38,756 bases of DNA from an uncultured Hyphomicrobiales bacterium (GCA_903824185.1 CAIJVU010000049.1:1-38756), one strand, 5' to 3'. Counted from the first letter of the stretch, positions 25,728 through 34,912 are shown. The notes: generated by a model not told the origin, from the letters alone. A program made the numbers and translations.

Positions 25728-25810
25728 ATCTTAGTGATTGCATTTTTGTTTAGAGGATTGAGCACGTGGTCGCTTCAGCGCCCCAGAATAAGGCAAGTCG
25801 GACACGCGGG

Positions 25811-25894
25811 ATGCGTGAAGGACGGCTTGTGGCCTTGTCGGTGCTTCATATCCGCAGTTTAGCTCTGCCGCTGCTGATCCTTAGCCGCCCCTGA
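25811..25894 (+). CDS. leuL: Leucine-rich leader peptide of leuA
   Basis: A 27-codon frame from ATG 25811 containing nine leucines, clustered as SLALPLLIL (codons 16-24), directly upstream of leuA. It is the only apparent coding content of the 459-base gap 25553-26011. The frame is also open from GTG 25766, which has a better ribosome site (AGAGGATTGAGCAC) and would add 15 codons. Enrichment in the pathway's end product is the hallmark of attenuation leaders, here sensing leucyl-tRNA. Its stop codon lies inside the stem of a strong hairpin. Confidence 0.8.
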   Translation: MREGRLVALSVLHIRSLALPLLILSRP

Positions 25895-25929
25895 GGGCCG
25901 GCCGGGCTTTGTGCCTGGGCGCTCAGGGG
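25888..25929 (+). promoter_or_regulatory. leuA leader hairpin
   Basis: CCCCTGAG (25888-25895) pairs with CTCAGGGG (25922-25929). Inside, CCGGGC (25902-25907) pairs with GCCTGG (25913-25918) around a TTTGT loop. The outer 5' arm overlaps the leader stop codon, so a ribosome finishing the leader would melt it and one stalled at the leucine codons would not. No T run follows before leuA, so a classical terminator is not visible. Confidence 0.65.
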
Positions 25930-26011
25930 GACTGGTTTCCATGACTTTCTCAGCCATTCAGAATTTTCAGGCAGGCTAGGCACTAGTCGCCGCATATGAA
26001 GGATAAAACTT

Positions 26012-27589
26012 ATGAGCACGACATCAGACGCCAATCGGATCATTATTTTTGATACGACCTTGCGCGATGGGGAGCAGTCCCCCGGTGCGACGATGACCCT
26101 CGAAGAAAAGCTCGAAATCGCGCAATTGCTCGATAGCATGGGCGTTGATGTCATCGAGGCCGGATTTCCCATCGCGTCCAATGGTGACTTTGAATCGGTG
26201 GCTGAAATTTCGCGCGTTGTGAAAAACGCGCAAGTGGCAGGTCTGGCTCGTGCCGGTCAAAAGGATATTGATCGGGCAGGGGAAGCGGTGCGCCATGCCA
26301 AAAACCCGCGCATTCACACCTTTTTGTCAACTTCCCCCGTGCATATGAAATATAAATTGCAGATGGAGCCGGAAAAGGTACTTGATCTGGTTGTGCAATC
26401 GGTGACGCGGGCGCGCAATCTCGTGGCCAATGTGGAATGGTCGGCTGAAGACGGCACACGCACGGAAATCGATTTTCTGTGCCGCTGTGTCGAGGCGGCT
26501 ATCAAAGCCGGAGCAACCACCATCAATATTCCCGATACGGTGGGCTATACGGTGCCCGACGAATATCGCGCATTGTTTAAAACCGTTCGCGAGCGGGTGC
26601 CCAATTCCGACAAGGCGATTTTCTCAGTCCATTGTCACAATGATCTTGGCTTGGCCGTGGCCAATACGCTGGCCGGTATCGAGGGCGGTGCGCGGCAGGT
26701 GGAATGCACGATCAACGGCATTGGCGAGCGGGCGGGCAATGCAGCGCTCGAAGAAGTCGTGATGGCTTTGAAGACCCGTCAGGATGTCTTGCCCTATCTG
26801 TGTGGTGTGGATGCCACTATGTTGATGCGGGCCTCCAAGCTCGTGTCTGCGGCCTCAAGTTTCCCCGTGCAATATAACAAGGCGATTGTCGGCCGGAATG
26901 CGTTTGCGCATGAAAGCGGTATCCATCAAGACGGCATGCTGAAGAATACTCAGACCTATGAAATCATGACACCGGAATCGGTGGGTGTGTTGAAAACCTC
27001 CTTGGTGATGGGCAAGCATTCAGGCCGCCATGCCTTCCGCGAAAAGCTCAAGGAATTGGGTTATGAATTGGGTGAAAACGCCTTGGAAGATGCGTTCCGC
27101 CGCTTCAAGGATTTGGCGGACCGGAAAAAGCATGTCTATGACGAGGATCTCGAAGCCTTGGTTGATGATGAAATCGACAATGCGCAGGACCGGATCAAGC
27201 TGGTCTCGCTGACCATCGTTGCGGGCACGCAGGGACCACAGCTTGCCACGATGACATTGGATGTGGATGGCAAACACCAAACGGTGCAAGCCAGCGGCAA
27301 CGGGCCTGTCGATGCCTGCTTCAATGCCGTGCATGCCATTGTTCCGCATGAAGCTAAACTTGAGCTCTATCAGGTCCATGCCGTGACAGAAGGTACCGAT
27401 GCGCAAGCCGAAGTGTCGGTCCGTTTGGCGGATGCGGAAGGGCGGATGGTCACAGCGCGTGCCGCGGATCCTGATACATTGGTGGCTTCCACGCGCTCAT
27501 ATCTCGGCGCACTGAACAAGATCATGTCACGCGCCGCCCGTTTGGGCGGGGGTGAGCGGATCCATTCCACCGAACCCATGAGCGTCTAA
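26012..27589 (+). CDS. leuA: 2-isopropylmalate synthase
   Basis: Condenses acetyl-CoA with 2-oxoisovalerate, the committed step of leucine synthesis. The 525-residue bacterial-type enzyme has the catalytic opening [18 protein letters not shown] (metal ligand D14 and R18). The H-x-H metal motif is [22 protein letters not shown] (about 207-228), followed by [17 protein letters not shown]. The linker has [13 protein letters not shown]. The C-terminal 130 residues form the LeuA allosteric (dimer) domain for leucine feedback inhibition. Start ATG 26012 follows GAAGGATAAAACTT. It appears controlled by a leucine-rich leader upstream and ends at a strong terminator. Confidence 0.97.
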   Translation: MSTTSDANRIIIFDTTLRDGEQSPGATMTLEEKLEIAQLLDSMGVDVIEAGFPIASNGDFESVAEISRVVKNAQVAGLARAGQKDIDRAGEAVRHAKNPRIHTFLSTSPVHMKYKLQMEPEKVLDLVVQSVTRARNLVANVEWSAEDGTRTEIDFLCRCVEAAIKAGATTINIPDTVGYTVPDEYRALFKTVRERVPNSDKAIFSVHCHNDLGLAVANTLAGIEGGARQVECTINGIGERAGNAALEEVVMALKTRQDVLPYLCGVDATMLMRASKLVSAASSFPVQYNKAIVGRNAFAHESGIHQDGMLKNTQTYEIMTPESVGVLKTSLVMGKHSGRHAFREKLKELGYELGENALEDAFRRFKDLADRKKHVYDEDLEALVDDEIDNAQDRIKLVSLTIVAGTQGPQLATMTLDVDGKHQTVQASGNGPVDACFNAVHAIVPHEAKLELYQVHAVTEGTDAQAEVSVRLADAEGRMVTARAADPDTLVASTRSYLGALNKIMSRAARLGGGERIHSTEPMSV

Positions 27590-27615
27590 AAGGCGTTTGC
27601 GGGCAGAGAAAATAT

Positions 27616-27641
27616 AAAAAGGGGAGCCATCCCCTTTTTTT
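27616..27641 (+). terminator. Intrinsic terminator after leuA
   Basis: AAAAAGGGGA (27616-27625) / TCCCCTTTTT (27630-27639) with a 4-base loop GCCA and a continuing T run. Confidence 0.93.
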
Positions 27642-27683
27642 CTTGGTCAATGGCGTAAAACGGTATGATAAGGCATAGGCTCG

Positions 27684-28424
27684 ATGGTTAAAAATTTTCC
27701 GCTTTTGCTGATTTCATATAACCGGCTAAGTTATCTGCGGCAGCAGGTGGATTATTTCCGCTCCGCAGGATTTACCCGAATTGTTATTCTGGATAATGCC
27801 TCCACCTATGAGCCACTTTTGGTTTGGTTTGATCAGATTGAAAAAGAAGGCATTGTGGTTGAGCGGCTCAAACAAAATTTTGGCCCTTACGCACTTTATC
27901 GTGAGCCATCTTTATTTTCGCGTTATGGACAAGATTATTATTTCATGAGCGATTGCGATGTCTTGCCGGATGCGCAATGCCCTGAGGATTTTGCAGATTA
28001 TTTTTATGAAACACTCTGCGCGCATGAGGATGTAACCAAGGTTGGTTTTTCACTCAAGATCGACGACCTGCCGGATCACTATGCTTTGAAATCCAAAGTG
28101 TTGAAATGGGAAAGTAAATTCTGGCACGAGAAGCAAAGGCGCGGGGCCTTTTTCAATGTTGCCATTGATACAACATTTGCGCTCTATCGTCCCCATATTG
28201 TCCAGACCGAAGATCGGTGGTGGTTTTCTCTGCGCGCGGACAAACCCTATCAGGCCGCACATTTGCCATGGTATCACAATACAAAAGAGCTTGATGCCGA
28301 AACGCTGCACTATCAGCTGACGGTCAAAAAAGGAAACAGCAGCTGGGATTACAAGGAGATTGTGGAATTTTTCCGCAAGGACTATTTCGTGATCCGCAAG
28401 CCCCGCTTTTTGCGCGGAAAGTGA
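27684..28424 (+). CDS. Glycosyltransferase family 2-like protein
   Basis: A 246-residue protein with a GT-A-type N-terminal half. LLLISYNRLSYLRQQVDYFR (about 7-26) resembles the nucleotide-sugar binding strand, VILDNAST (about 34-41) the next strand, and FMSDCDVLP (about 90-98) the D-x-D-like metal site. The C-terminal half, with many Trp, Tyr and His residues (WWFSLRADKPYQAAHLPWYHN), has no motif I recognise. It lacks membrane segments and is probably cytoplasmic. It stands alone between two transcription units and uses a somewhat AT-richer vocabulary than its neighbours, so it may be an accessory gene. Donor and acceptor are unknown. Confidence 0.75.
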   Translation: MVKNFPLLLISYNRLSYLRQQVDYFRSAGFTRIVILDNASTYEPLLVWFDQIEKEGIVVERLKQNFGPYALYREPSLFSRYGQDYYFMSDCDVLPDAQCPEDFADYFYETLCAHEDVTKVGFSLKIDDLPDHYALKSKVLKWESKFWHEKQRRGAFFNVAIDTTFALYRPHIVQTEDRWWFSLRADKPYQAAHLPWYHNTKELDAETLHYQLTVKKGNSSWDYKEIVEFFRKDYFVIRKPRFLRGK

Positions 28425-28572
28425 ATTTTTCTTTGCTCGCGCGGTCTTATACGCAAGATTTATTGGCCTGCGCGGGCTTCCCAAGGCTTTGCGCTTGCCT
28501 CTGCGTCTGTGGGGTCTAGTGTGAGTGTATGAGCGAGAATCGCTTCAGGAACGGGAGCGGAACTCTTTGACG

Positions 28573-28602
28573 CAGGATCACACGAGGCAGGATCACACGA
28601 GG
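28573..28602 (+). repeat. 15-bp tandem duplication before the acylase start
   Basis: CAGGATCACACGAGG occurs twice in a row (28573-28587, 28588-28602) and is followed by a third partial CAGGAC. It lies in frame upstream of the acylase and would encode QDHTR repeats if translation began at GTG 28525. Confidence 0.85.
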
Positions 28603-28617
28603 CAGGACAGTCCGGCA

Positions 28618-30999
28618 ATGCAAACCGCGCCTTCACAAGAAAATCTTATCCTTGCTGGCCTGAAAGCGCCGGTGGAGATCATCATTGATCGCTGGGGGAT
28701 TCCGCATATCCGCGCGGAAAGCATGGATGATTTGTTTTTTGCGCAAGGCTTTAATGCAGCCCGTGATCGGCTGTGGCAGCTTGATCTGTGGCGCAAGCGG
28801 GGCCTTGGTCTGCTGGCTGCCGATTTTGGCCCCGGCTATCTTGCGCAAGATTATGCGTCCCGCTTGTTTTTGTACCGCGGCGATATGGCATCGGAATGGG
28901 CCGCTTACGGGCCGGATGCAGAATCAATCTGCCGCCATTTTGTGGCGGGCATCAATGCCTATATTGATTTGACCAAGCGCGACCAAAGCCGTCTGCCTCC
29001 TGAATTTACCTTGATGCAAACCAAGCCCTCCCTATGGGCAGCCGAAGATGTTGTCCGCATCAGAAGCCATGGTCTGACGCGCAATGCCCTCTCGGAAGTC
29101 TTGCGCGCAAATGTCTTGGCAAAAGCGGATGCCGCAACCGATGCCTTGCGGCAAATGCTTGAGCCGCCTGCGGTGGCCACACATGTGCCCGAAATTGATT
29201 TGGCAACGGTGCCGCTCGAAATTTTGACCCTGTTCAAGCTTGCGGGTGCAACGGTGACTTTTGAAGCAGCCCGCTTGCAGGCCACACCCGCAGACGCCTG
29301 GCATTGGACCAAGGTCAATGATCTCGGCGAAGTGGTGCTGGATCAGACCATGACCGGTTCCAATAATTGGGTGATCGCGTCGGAAAAAAGCGCAACAGGC
29401 CGACCCATCATGGCCAATGATCCGCATCGTGCCCATGGCTTGCCCGGGTTGCGCTATCTTGTGCATTTGACGGCGCCCGGCCTTGATGTGATTGGCGGCG
29501 GCGAACCTGTGATCCCCGGCATCTCTATCGGGCATAACGGGACATCCGCCTTTGGTCTGACCATTTTTTATGCCGATCAGGAAGACGTTTATATCTACGA
29601 TACCAATCCCGACAATCCCGATCTTTATCGCTATGAACATGGTTGGGAGCCGGTTGAAATCATCGAGCACCATTTCGGCGTGCGCGGCTATGAGGCGCAG
29701 ACATTGCCTTTGCGCTTTACCCGTCATGGTCCGGTTTTGCATGAAGAGCCGCAGGCTAACCGGCTTTATGCCGTGCGGTCTGTCTGGTTCGAACCCGGCA
29801 CAGCGCCCTATATGCGCTCCCTTGTCTCCATGCGGTCGCATGACTTGGAAAGCTACCGCAAGGCGATGGCGGGATGGCTTGTTCCCTCCGTCAATCATGT
29901 CTATGCCGATACCGCGGGCAGCATTGCTTGGGTGCCGTCCGGCATGACACCCATCCGCAAAGGCTGGAACGGGCTTTTGCCTGTGCCCGGGGATGGCCGG
30001 TTCGAGTGGCAGGGTTTTCTTGATCCCGATCTGTTGCCGCTCAGCGTCAACCCGTCTGACGGATTTATTGCCACAGCCAATGCAATGAATCTGCCGAAAG
30101 ACTATCCCCATGAGGTCGGCTATGAATGGATCGAGCCGTCACGCGCAGACCGTATCCATCAGGTTTTGAAAGCGCAGGCCAAGCACGGTCTGGACGAGGC
30201 CTGTGCCTTGCAGGTCGATACCGTTTCTTTGCCCGCGTTGCGCATGCAGGTCTTGTTGCGTGATCTGGCCAAACGGATCAGCGCCAATGGCCAAGAGGAG
30301 CAACTGGCCTTTGCCCTGATGCTCAACTGGAATGGCAATCTGGATGCCAATTCACCAGCGGCTGCGCTGTTTGAGGTCTGGTGGAGCAAGCATCTCAAGC
30401 CCATGCTGATGCGCCGTCTGGTGCCCGATGCCAAATTGCGTGCCTTGCTGGCGCCCGGACATGTGGATGCCTTGTTGCGCGCTCTGGAACATCCGGGCTC
30501 TCGCTTCGGGCCTGACCCGCGTGTGGCGCGTGATGAATTGATGCGGGTCACCTTGGTCGAGGCTTGGCGTGATTGTGTCGCCCATCTTGGCAAAGAGGCG
30601 ACCCAATGGCGCTGGGGCCGTCTGCATCATGCCTATTTCGAACATCCATTGGCGGGCTTTGCGCAAGCGGAAGATCGGCCTGTGCTTGATGTGGGGCCAT
30701 TCCCGCATGGCGGCAGCGCGTCCACGCCCATGCATACGGGCTATCGGATATCCGATTTTCGGACGACGCACGGGGCCTCGGTGCGCATTGTCGTTGATGT
30801 CGGTGAATGGGATAATAGTCGCTGGATCAATGCACCCGGGCAGTCGGGTGATCCGCGCTCCGCTCATTACCGCGATCTCGCACCGATTTGGGCGCAAGGG
30901 GGGTATGTGCCGATGCTCTATTCCCGCCAAGCGGTGGATGAGGCGGCAAGCCATATCATCACGTTGCAGCCTTATCAGGACAGTGAACTGCCTCTCTGA
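28618..30999 (+). CDS. Penicillin acylase (S45) family amidohydrolase
   Basis: An N-terminal nucleophile hydrolase that is made as a precursor and cleaves itself. The alpha-chain opens with VEIIIDRWGIPHIRAESMDDLFFAQGF, and the autocleavage site is TMTGSNNWV with S248 becoming the N-terminal nucleophile. Beta-chain landmarks are IMANDPHRAHGLPGLRYLVHL, GISIGHNGTSAFGLT and the SVNHVYADTAGSIAWVPSG region. NDPH and the later N residues build the oxyanion hole. Natural roles include N-acyl amide or acyl-homoserine lactone hydrolysis; the substrate here is unknown. Neither ATG 28618 nor the upstream in-frame GTG 28525 provides a signal peptide, unusual for this mostly periplasmic family. The 793-residue length is normal. 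Confidence 0.9.
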   Translation: MQTAPSQENLILAGLKAPVEIIIDRWGIPHIRAESMDDLFFAQGFNAARDRLWQLDLWRKRGLGLLAADFGPGYLAQDYASRLFLYRGDMASEWAAYGPDAESICRHFVAGINAYIDLTKRDQSRLPPEFTLMQTKPSLWAAEDVVRIRSHGLTRNALSEVLRANVLAKADAATDALRQMLEPPAVATHVPEIDLATVPLEILTLFKLAGATVTFEAARLQATPADAWHWTKVNDLGEVVLDQTMTGSNNWVIASEKSATGRPIMANDPHRAHGLPGLRYLVHLTAPGLDVIGGGEPVIPGISIGHNGTSAFGLTIFYADQEDVYIYDTNPDNPDLYRYEHGWEPVEIIEHHFGVRGYEAQTLPLRFTRHGPVLHEEPQANRLYAVRSVWFEPGTAPYMRSLVSMRSHDLESYRKAMAGWLVPSVNHVYADTAGSIAWVPSGMTPIRKGWNGLLPVPGDGRFEWQGFLDPDLLPLSVNPSDGFIATANAMNLPKDYPHEVGYEWIEPSRADRIHQVLKAQAKHGLDEACALQVDTVSLPALRMQVLLRDLAKRISANGQEEQLAFALMLNWNGNLDANSPAAALFEVWWSKHLKPMLMRRLVPDAKLRALLAPGHVDALLRALEHPGSRFGPDPRVARDELMRVTLVEAWRDCVAHLGKEATQWRWGRLHHAYFEHPLAGFAQAEDRPVLDVGPFPHGGSASTPMHTGYRISDFRTTHGASVRIVVDVGEWDNSRWINAPGQSGDPRSAHYRDLAPIWAQGGYVPMLYSRQAVDEAASHIITLQPYQDSELPL

Positions 31000-31018
31000 G
31001 CCAGCTGATTTTTGATGA

Positions 31019-31585
31019 TTAGACGGGTTGAAGGCCGATCCGCTCGTCGCGCCGACGCAGCAAGGCAATCAATGGAAGGGCCAGCAGCACCATCCAGATT
31101 TTGCCGATGATTTGACCGCCGAGGAACGAGAAATTATCAAAGGCCAGCCATAAAAAGACGAGGCTATCGACCACCAGTCCGGCAAAGGAGCTCAGGAAGA
31201 CAGCCAGCACCAGTCGCTTGCGTTGCAAGGGAGTGTAGACGGCAAAATCGGCCAGTTCAGACAAGATGAAGGAAATGGTCGAGGCCATGACCAGAGCCGG
31301 AGGGGCGATGGCAGCCGAGATCAAAGCGCCTGCGGCAATCGCCAGCAAGGCCCAGATTTTGCCCAAGCGGCGCTGCATCAAATCCCGCAATACCAGCGCC
31401 AGACCCACCATCAAGACACCGCTCGGCGCCATAATGCCGGGGGCCACCGGTATCAAACAAGGGCCGTCGGGCACGCAAAATGTGCCGAAATGGCCGATCA
31501 TTAGATTGGCCAGCGGAATACAGGCTGTGAAAGCAATCAAAAAGGCAATGCCTTCGGCTTTGCGACGGGCGTTCAATGTCATCAT
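31019..31585 (-). CDS. yhhQ: Queuosine precursor transporter (VUT/DUF165, YhhQ-type)
   Basis: A 188-residue inner-membrane protein with about six hydrophobic helices. It belongs to the DUF165/VUT family, whose E. coli member YhhQ takes up preQ0/preQ1. Typical features are the first helix with an ANLMIGHF-like stretch, APSGVLMVGLALVLRDLMQRRLG in the loop with a conserved R-D pair, and ELADFAVYTPLQRK with SFAGLVVDSLVFLWLAF. It starts 15 bases after queC, so synthesis and salvage of the queuosine precursor share a transcript. Start could be ATG 31585 or 31582. It is convergent with the acylase gene. Confidence 0.9.
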   Translation of the reverse strand: MMTLNARRKAEGIAFLIAFTACIPLANLMIGHFGTFCVPDGPCLIPVAPGIMAPSGVLMVGLALVLRDLMQRRLGKIWALLAIAAGALISAAIAPPALVMASTISFILSELADFAVYTPLQRKRLVLAVFLSSFAGLVVDSLVFLWLAFDNFSFLGGQIIGKIWMVLLALPLIALLRRRDERIGLQPV

Positions 31586-31600
31586 GGGAGCCTCAGTAAA

Positions 31601-32311
31601 TTATTTTTGGGTGGTGCGCCAGCGGGAAAAACCATCCGCCCGCAAGGCGCAGGCAGGACATGTTCCGCAACCATGCCCCCAGTCATGGACATCCCGTGCG
31701 CCCAGATAGCAGGAATGGGATTGATCGCGGATAATCTCGACCAGTTTTTCCCCGCCCAGTTCTTGGGTTAAGGCCCATGTTTGTGCCTTATCAATCCACA
31801 TCAATGGCGTATGCAGCACAAAGCGTCGTTCCATCCCGAGGCCGAGGGCGACCTGCAGGGCTTTGATTGTGTCATCGCGGCAATCGGGGTAGCCGGAATA
31901 ATCGGTTTCGCAAACGCCCGTGACAATATGGCGGATGCCGCGCCGATAGGCGATGGCTGCGGCAAAGGTCAGAAAAATCAGATTGCGGCCCGGCACAAAG
32001 GTGTTGGGCAGGCCGTCTTCCTGCATTTTGAAGGCAATATCGGTGGTGAGGCTGGTTTGAGAAATAGCACCCAATGCTTTGAGGTCCAGGCAATGGTCCT
32101 CGCCAAGCCGCTTGGCCCAAAGGGGCTTCAGCTCGGAAAAAGCAGCGCGCAGTCCTGCCCGCAAGGTCAGTTCGATGGCGTGGCGCTGGCCATAATCAAA
32201 CCCAATGGTTTCAACGCGCTCAAACCGCTCAAGCGCCCAAGCGAGACAGGCGGAGGAATCCTGTCCTCCCGAAAACAGCACCAAGGCCGATTGATGATCT
32301 GAATGTGGCAT
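31601..32311 (-). CDS. queC: 7-cyano-7-deazaguanine synthase
   Basis: ATP- and ammonia-dependent conversion of carboxy-deazaguanine to preQ0, the last step before the queuosine-specific branch. 236 residues. The PP-loop is [20 protein letters not shown] (about 11-30). The substrate and dimer region includes [21 protein letters not shown]. The zinc site is the cluster [22 protein letters not shown] with four cysteines near the C-terminus. No other preQ0 genes (queD, queE, folE) are in the window. The preceding 5' region contains a small hairpin. It is followed by the YhhQ-type transporter. Confidence 0.96.
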   Translation of the reverse strand: MPHSDHQSALVLFSGGQDSSACLAWALERFERVETIGFDYGQRHAIELTLRAGLRAAFSELKPLWAKRLGEDHCLDLKALGAISQTSLTTDIAFKMQEDGLPNTFVPGRNLIFLTFAAAIAYRRGIRHIVTGVCETDYSGYPDCRDDTIKALQVALGLGMERRFVLHTPLMWIDKAQTWALTQELGGEKLVEIIRDQSHSCYLGARDVHDWGHGCGTCPACALRADGFSRWRTTQK

Positions 32312-32330
32312 GGCGCTTATATCTTACGGA

Positions 32331-32349
32331 CGGTTGGAAAGTGCAACCG
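32331..32349. repeat. Short inverted repeat in the queC 5' region
   Basis: CGGTTG (32331-32336) and CAACCG (32344-32349) form a 6-bp stem with a 7-base loop. On the plus strand it is followed by GCTTTTTT and resembles a terminator, but no plus-strand gene ends here. On the minus strand it lies about 20 bases before the queC start and could affect translation. Confidence 0.35.
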
Positions 32350-32377
32350 GCTTTTTTCAGTCCGCCCGTGCGCACCC

Positions 32378-33610
32378 TCATGCCGTGACAAGGCGTTGTG
32401 ATTGTCCCTGTTTCCAGAAAAGCCAGCCGACAATCACGAGATTGATGCCGTTCCAGACCAGACCATTCATGAAAGCGAGGCCGTAATTATGGCTGAGATC
32501 ATAAATATAGCCGGAGACATACCCGCCAAAGGCCATGCCGAACATGGTCGAGGAGACCACAAGGCCTATGCGGGCACCTGCCTCGCGGGGCGGTAGAAAT
32601 TCGCGGCAAATCACCGCATACATCGGCACGATCCCACCTTGGAACAAGCCGAAAATACCGGAAATCACATAAAGCGATGTCAGCTCGTCAAAATAGAGAT
32701 AGAGCAGCAGGGCGATCCCTTGCATGAAGGAGCCGATCAGCAAGGTCAGAGTGCCACCGATTTTGTCGGCAACAACGCCGGAGCCGACGCGCGAAATAAT
32801 CCCGAGAAACAACATCAGCGACAGCATTTGCGCGCCGCGTGCGACGCCGTATCCCAAATCGCCGCAATAGGCGACGATATGGACCTGCGGCATGGACATG
32901 GCAACACAACAGGAAAATCCCGCCAGCATCAGCAAAACAATCAACGCATTCGGAGACAGGCCAAGATCGGCGCGGGCCATTTCGGTTTGGACTTCCGATT
33001 TGATGATCGCCTCGCGGGACGGGCGGCGGCGCATCAAGAGGGAGAGCGGCAGCATCGTGACGATGGTAATTAGACCGATCGCCATATAGGTGCCGCGCCA
33101 GCCGATATGCGGCATGGTGAGATTCATGAAGAGCGGCCAGATCGTGCCGCCCAACAGATTGCCGGAGGCAACGACCACCACGGCCAGTCCCCGCTTTTTT
33201 TCAAACCAATGCGAAATATCGGCCATCAGCGGTGCAAAGCCGCCCCCAGCACCAATACCCAGCAACAGCCCATGGGCCAGACTGAAAATCACGAGATTGG
33301 GGGCATAGGCCGCGATCAGATAGCCTGCACCCAGAAAGCTGCCGGACATCACAATCGGCCAGACAATGCTGAACCGATCCACCATGCGCCCGATGACAAT
33401 GGTGCCGGTTGCAAAGCCCAACATCATCAACGTGTAGGGAATGGAGATGGCGGCACGGTCCACGCCGAATTCTTTTTGCGCATCGGCCAAGACAACGGTG
33501 ATACACCACATGCCGCTGCCAGCGATGGTGGCCAGCAATAAAGAAAGCGCCAAACGCTGATAGGCATAAGGGCTGTCGGGCTGATAGGGGTCATTGCTGG
33601 TGGCGGTCAC
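32378..33610 (-). CDS. MFS transporter, oxalate/monocarboxylate-like (OFA/MCT type)
   Basis: Major facilitator with about 12 helices, 410 residues. Start chosen at GTG 33610 because GGGAGG lies eight bases ahead; the longer frame from ATG 33682 begins with charged residues and no ribosome site. Helix-loop motifs are GTIVIGRMVDRF (loop 2-3, the MFS motif A position), LLLGIGAGGGFAPLMADISHWFEKKRGLAVVVVASGN and GIISRVGSGVVADKIGG. The W-F-x-K-R-G-L-A pattern is typical of the monocarboxylate/oxalate-formate antiporter subfamily, so a small organic anion is the likely substrate. It lies 66 bases before queC in the same direction, possibly co-transcribed. Confidence 0.88.
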   Translation of the reverse strand: MTATSNDPYQPDSPYAYQRLALSLLLATIAGSGMWCITVVLADAQKEFGVDRAAISIPYTLMMLGFATGTIVIGRMVDRFSIVWPIVMSGSFLGAGYLIAAYAPNLVIFSLAHGLLLGIGAGGGFAPLMADISHWFEKKRGLAVVVVASGNLLGGTIWPLFMNLTMPHIGWRGTYMAIGLITIVTMLPLSLLMRRRPSREAIIKSEVQTEMARADLGLSPNALIVLLMLAGFSCCVAMSMPQVHIVAYCGDLGYGVARGAQMLSLMLFLGIISRVGSGVVADKIGGTLTLLIGSFMQGIALLLYLYFDELTSLYVISGIFGLFQGGIVPMYAVICREFLPPREAGARIGLVVSSTMFGMAFGGYVSGYIYDLSHNYGLAFMNGLVWNGINLVIVGWLFWKQGQSQRLVTA

Positions 33611-33687
33611 GGCCGCATCCTCCCTGATATGATAATTGTCTCTTATGGTCGTATCTATCCGGTAGCGCGGCGCAAAGCGCAAGGTGC

Positions 33688-34890
33688 TTAAAAAGGCGGG
33701 CGTGGTTTTTTGGGATCCCAGAATAAAATCAATCCGGTAAAGGCAAATCCGAGCAGTCCCAGCGCGATTAAAGCGCCGCTATAACCGATGGCGGCAATCA
33801 AATAGGTGACAGGCAGGGGCATCCAGAGCAACCCGATATGAAATATCGCATTGAAGGCGGCCTGCGGCCCTGCGCGTTCTTGCGGTGGCAGGGAGCCGCT
33901 CATCCAGTTTGACACCACCGGATAGACAACGCTGTAGCCGCTGCCAAAACCCAGTCCGCATAAAGCCACGACCCAATCCGTGCGGGTGGATGCAAGGACA
34001 AGATAGCACAAGGACATCAGGCTGAGCCCAGCCGCTACGACATATTTGGCGCTATATTTGGAAAAGGTGCCCATGGCCAGAAAGCGTGTCGATAACATCG
34101 CAAAAACGGTGGCGGCAAAAAACCACGCCTGTGCAATGCCTTTTTCTTGCATGGCGGAGGCCATGTAAGAGCTGATAAAGCCAAACAATGCGCCTGCAAT
34201 CAAAACCGAAATCAATGGCAGCCAGCGGGCTCGATCAAACGCCGCCCCCAGCTGGATCAGCCCGCGCGAGGCGGTTGGTTTGGCTAAAGGACGCAGCCAA
34301 AAAGTGAGGCCCAATGCAGCCATGGCAGGCAGGCCGCCCAGAATGAAAATGATCGCGTCCGTGTTGAAGCGGAGCAGGAATTCGACCCAAGGCGGGGCGA
34401 GCGCATGGCTGATCGGCGCCATGCTGGAAAACAAACCAAACAGATAGACAAAGCGGTCTTTGGTCAGGCGGCTTTGCGCATAGGTGACAAGCGAGGAAAA
34501 CATCAGGCCATAGCCGATGCCCCAGCAAAGCCGCGACACCAAGGCTGGCCAGAAACTCCATGCGGTGAGGCTTAAACTGGTAAAGCCGATCAGCATCAGA
34601 CAAATACCGATGCGTGCCGTCCACAGGCTGCCGATCAGGGCGGCCGCCGTTCCGGTTGCAAAGGTGAAGATCACGACGGGCACACCATAAAGCGACAACA
34701 GCCAGCCGATTTCCTGCAGGACCAATCCGTGACGCGTGAAAATAATGGCCAGCATCGAGGCATGGGCATTCAAAAAGAAAATCAGAAAGGTCAGCAGGCA
34801 AAGGCGCAAGAATTCCTTGCGGGCCTCAGGGTCGATGAAACCGGAATGGGGGGGAGGGGATATTGCCTGCGGGCTTGAGATGCTTTCCAT
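33688..34890 (-). CDS. MFS transporter (YbfB-like or sugar/drug-efflux-like)
   Basis: A second major facilitator of 400 residues with 12 probable helices, unrelated in detail to its neighbour. Visible parts are ARKEFLRLCLLTFLIFFLNAHASMLAIIF (helix 1), SRLCWGIGYGLMFSSLVTYAQSRLTKDR (helix 4-5 region) and CGLGFGSGYSVVYPVVSNWMSGSLPPQERAGPQAAFNAIFHIG. The last of these resembles loop 10-11 of drug- or metabolite-efflux members. The substrate is unknown. The ATG overlaps an inverted repeat (34890-34912) that could be a regulatory site. Only weak ribosome-site sequence (AAAAGAGC) lies in that repeat. It ends 77 bases before the next MFS gene. Confidence 0.85.
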   Translation of the reverse strand: MESISSPQAISPPPHSGFIDPEARKEFLRLCLLTFLIFFLNAHASMLAIIFTRHGLVLQEIGWLLSLYGVPVVIFTFATGTAAALIGSLWTARIGICLMLIGFTSLSLTAWSFWPALVSRLCWGIGYGLMFSSLVTYAQSRLTKDRFVYLFGLFSSMAPISHALAPPWVEFLLRFNTDAIIFILGGLPAMAALGLTFWLRPLAKPTASRGLIQLGAAFDRARWLPLISVLIAGALFGFISSYMASAMQEKGIAQAWFFAATVFAMLSTRFLAMGTFSKYSAKYVVAAGLSLMSLCYLVLASTRTDWVVALCGLGFGSGYSVVYPVVSNWMSGSLPPQERAGPQAAFNAIFHIGLLWMPLPVTYLIAAIGYSGALIALGLLGFAFTGLILFWDPKKPRPPF

Positions 34891-34912
34891 AGAGCTCTTT
34901 TACAGAGCTCTA
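34890..34912. promoter_or_regulatory. Perfect inverted repeat at the MFS start codon, operator candidate
   Basis: TAGAGCTCT (34890-34898), TTTAC, AGAGCTCTA (34904-34912): perfect 9-bp arms, each containing the palindrome AGAGCTCT. It overlaps the ribosome site and first base of the MFS gene, so binding of a dimeric regulator, or an mRNA hairpin, would block its expression. Confidence 0.6.

Noticed and set aside
32331-32357. Plus-strand terminator at the queC 5' end
   Set aside because: Shape fits, but no plus-strand gene is upstream that would need termination, so it is listed only as an inverted repeat.
32312-32377. preQ1 riboswitch upstream of queC
   Set aside because: Only a 6-bp hairpin is visible; the compact preQ1 pseudoknot with its A-rich tail could not be found.
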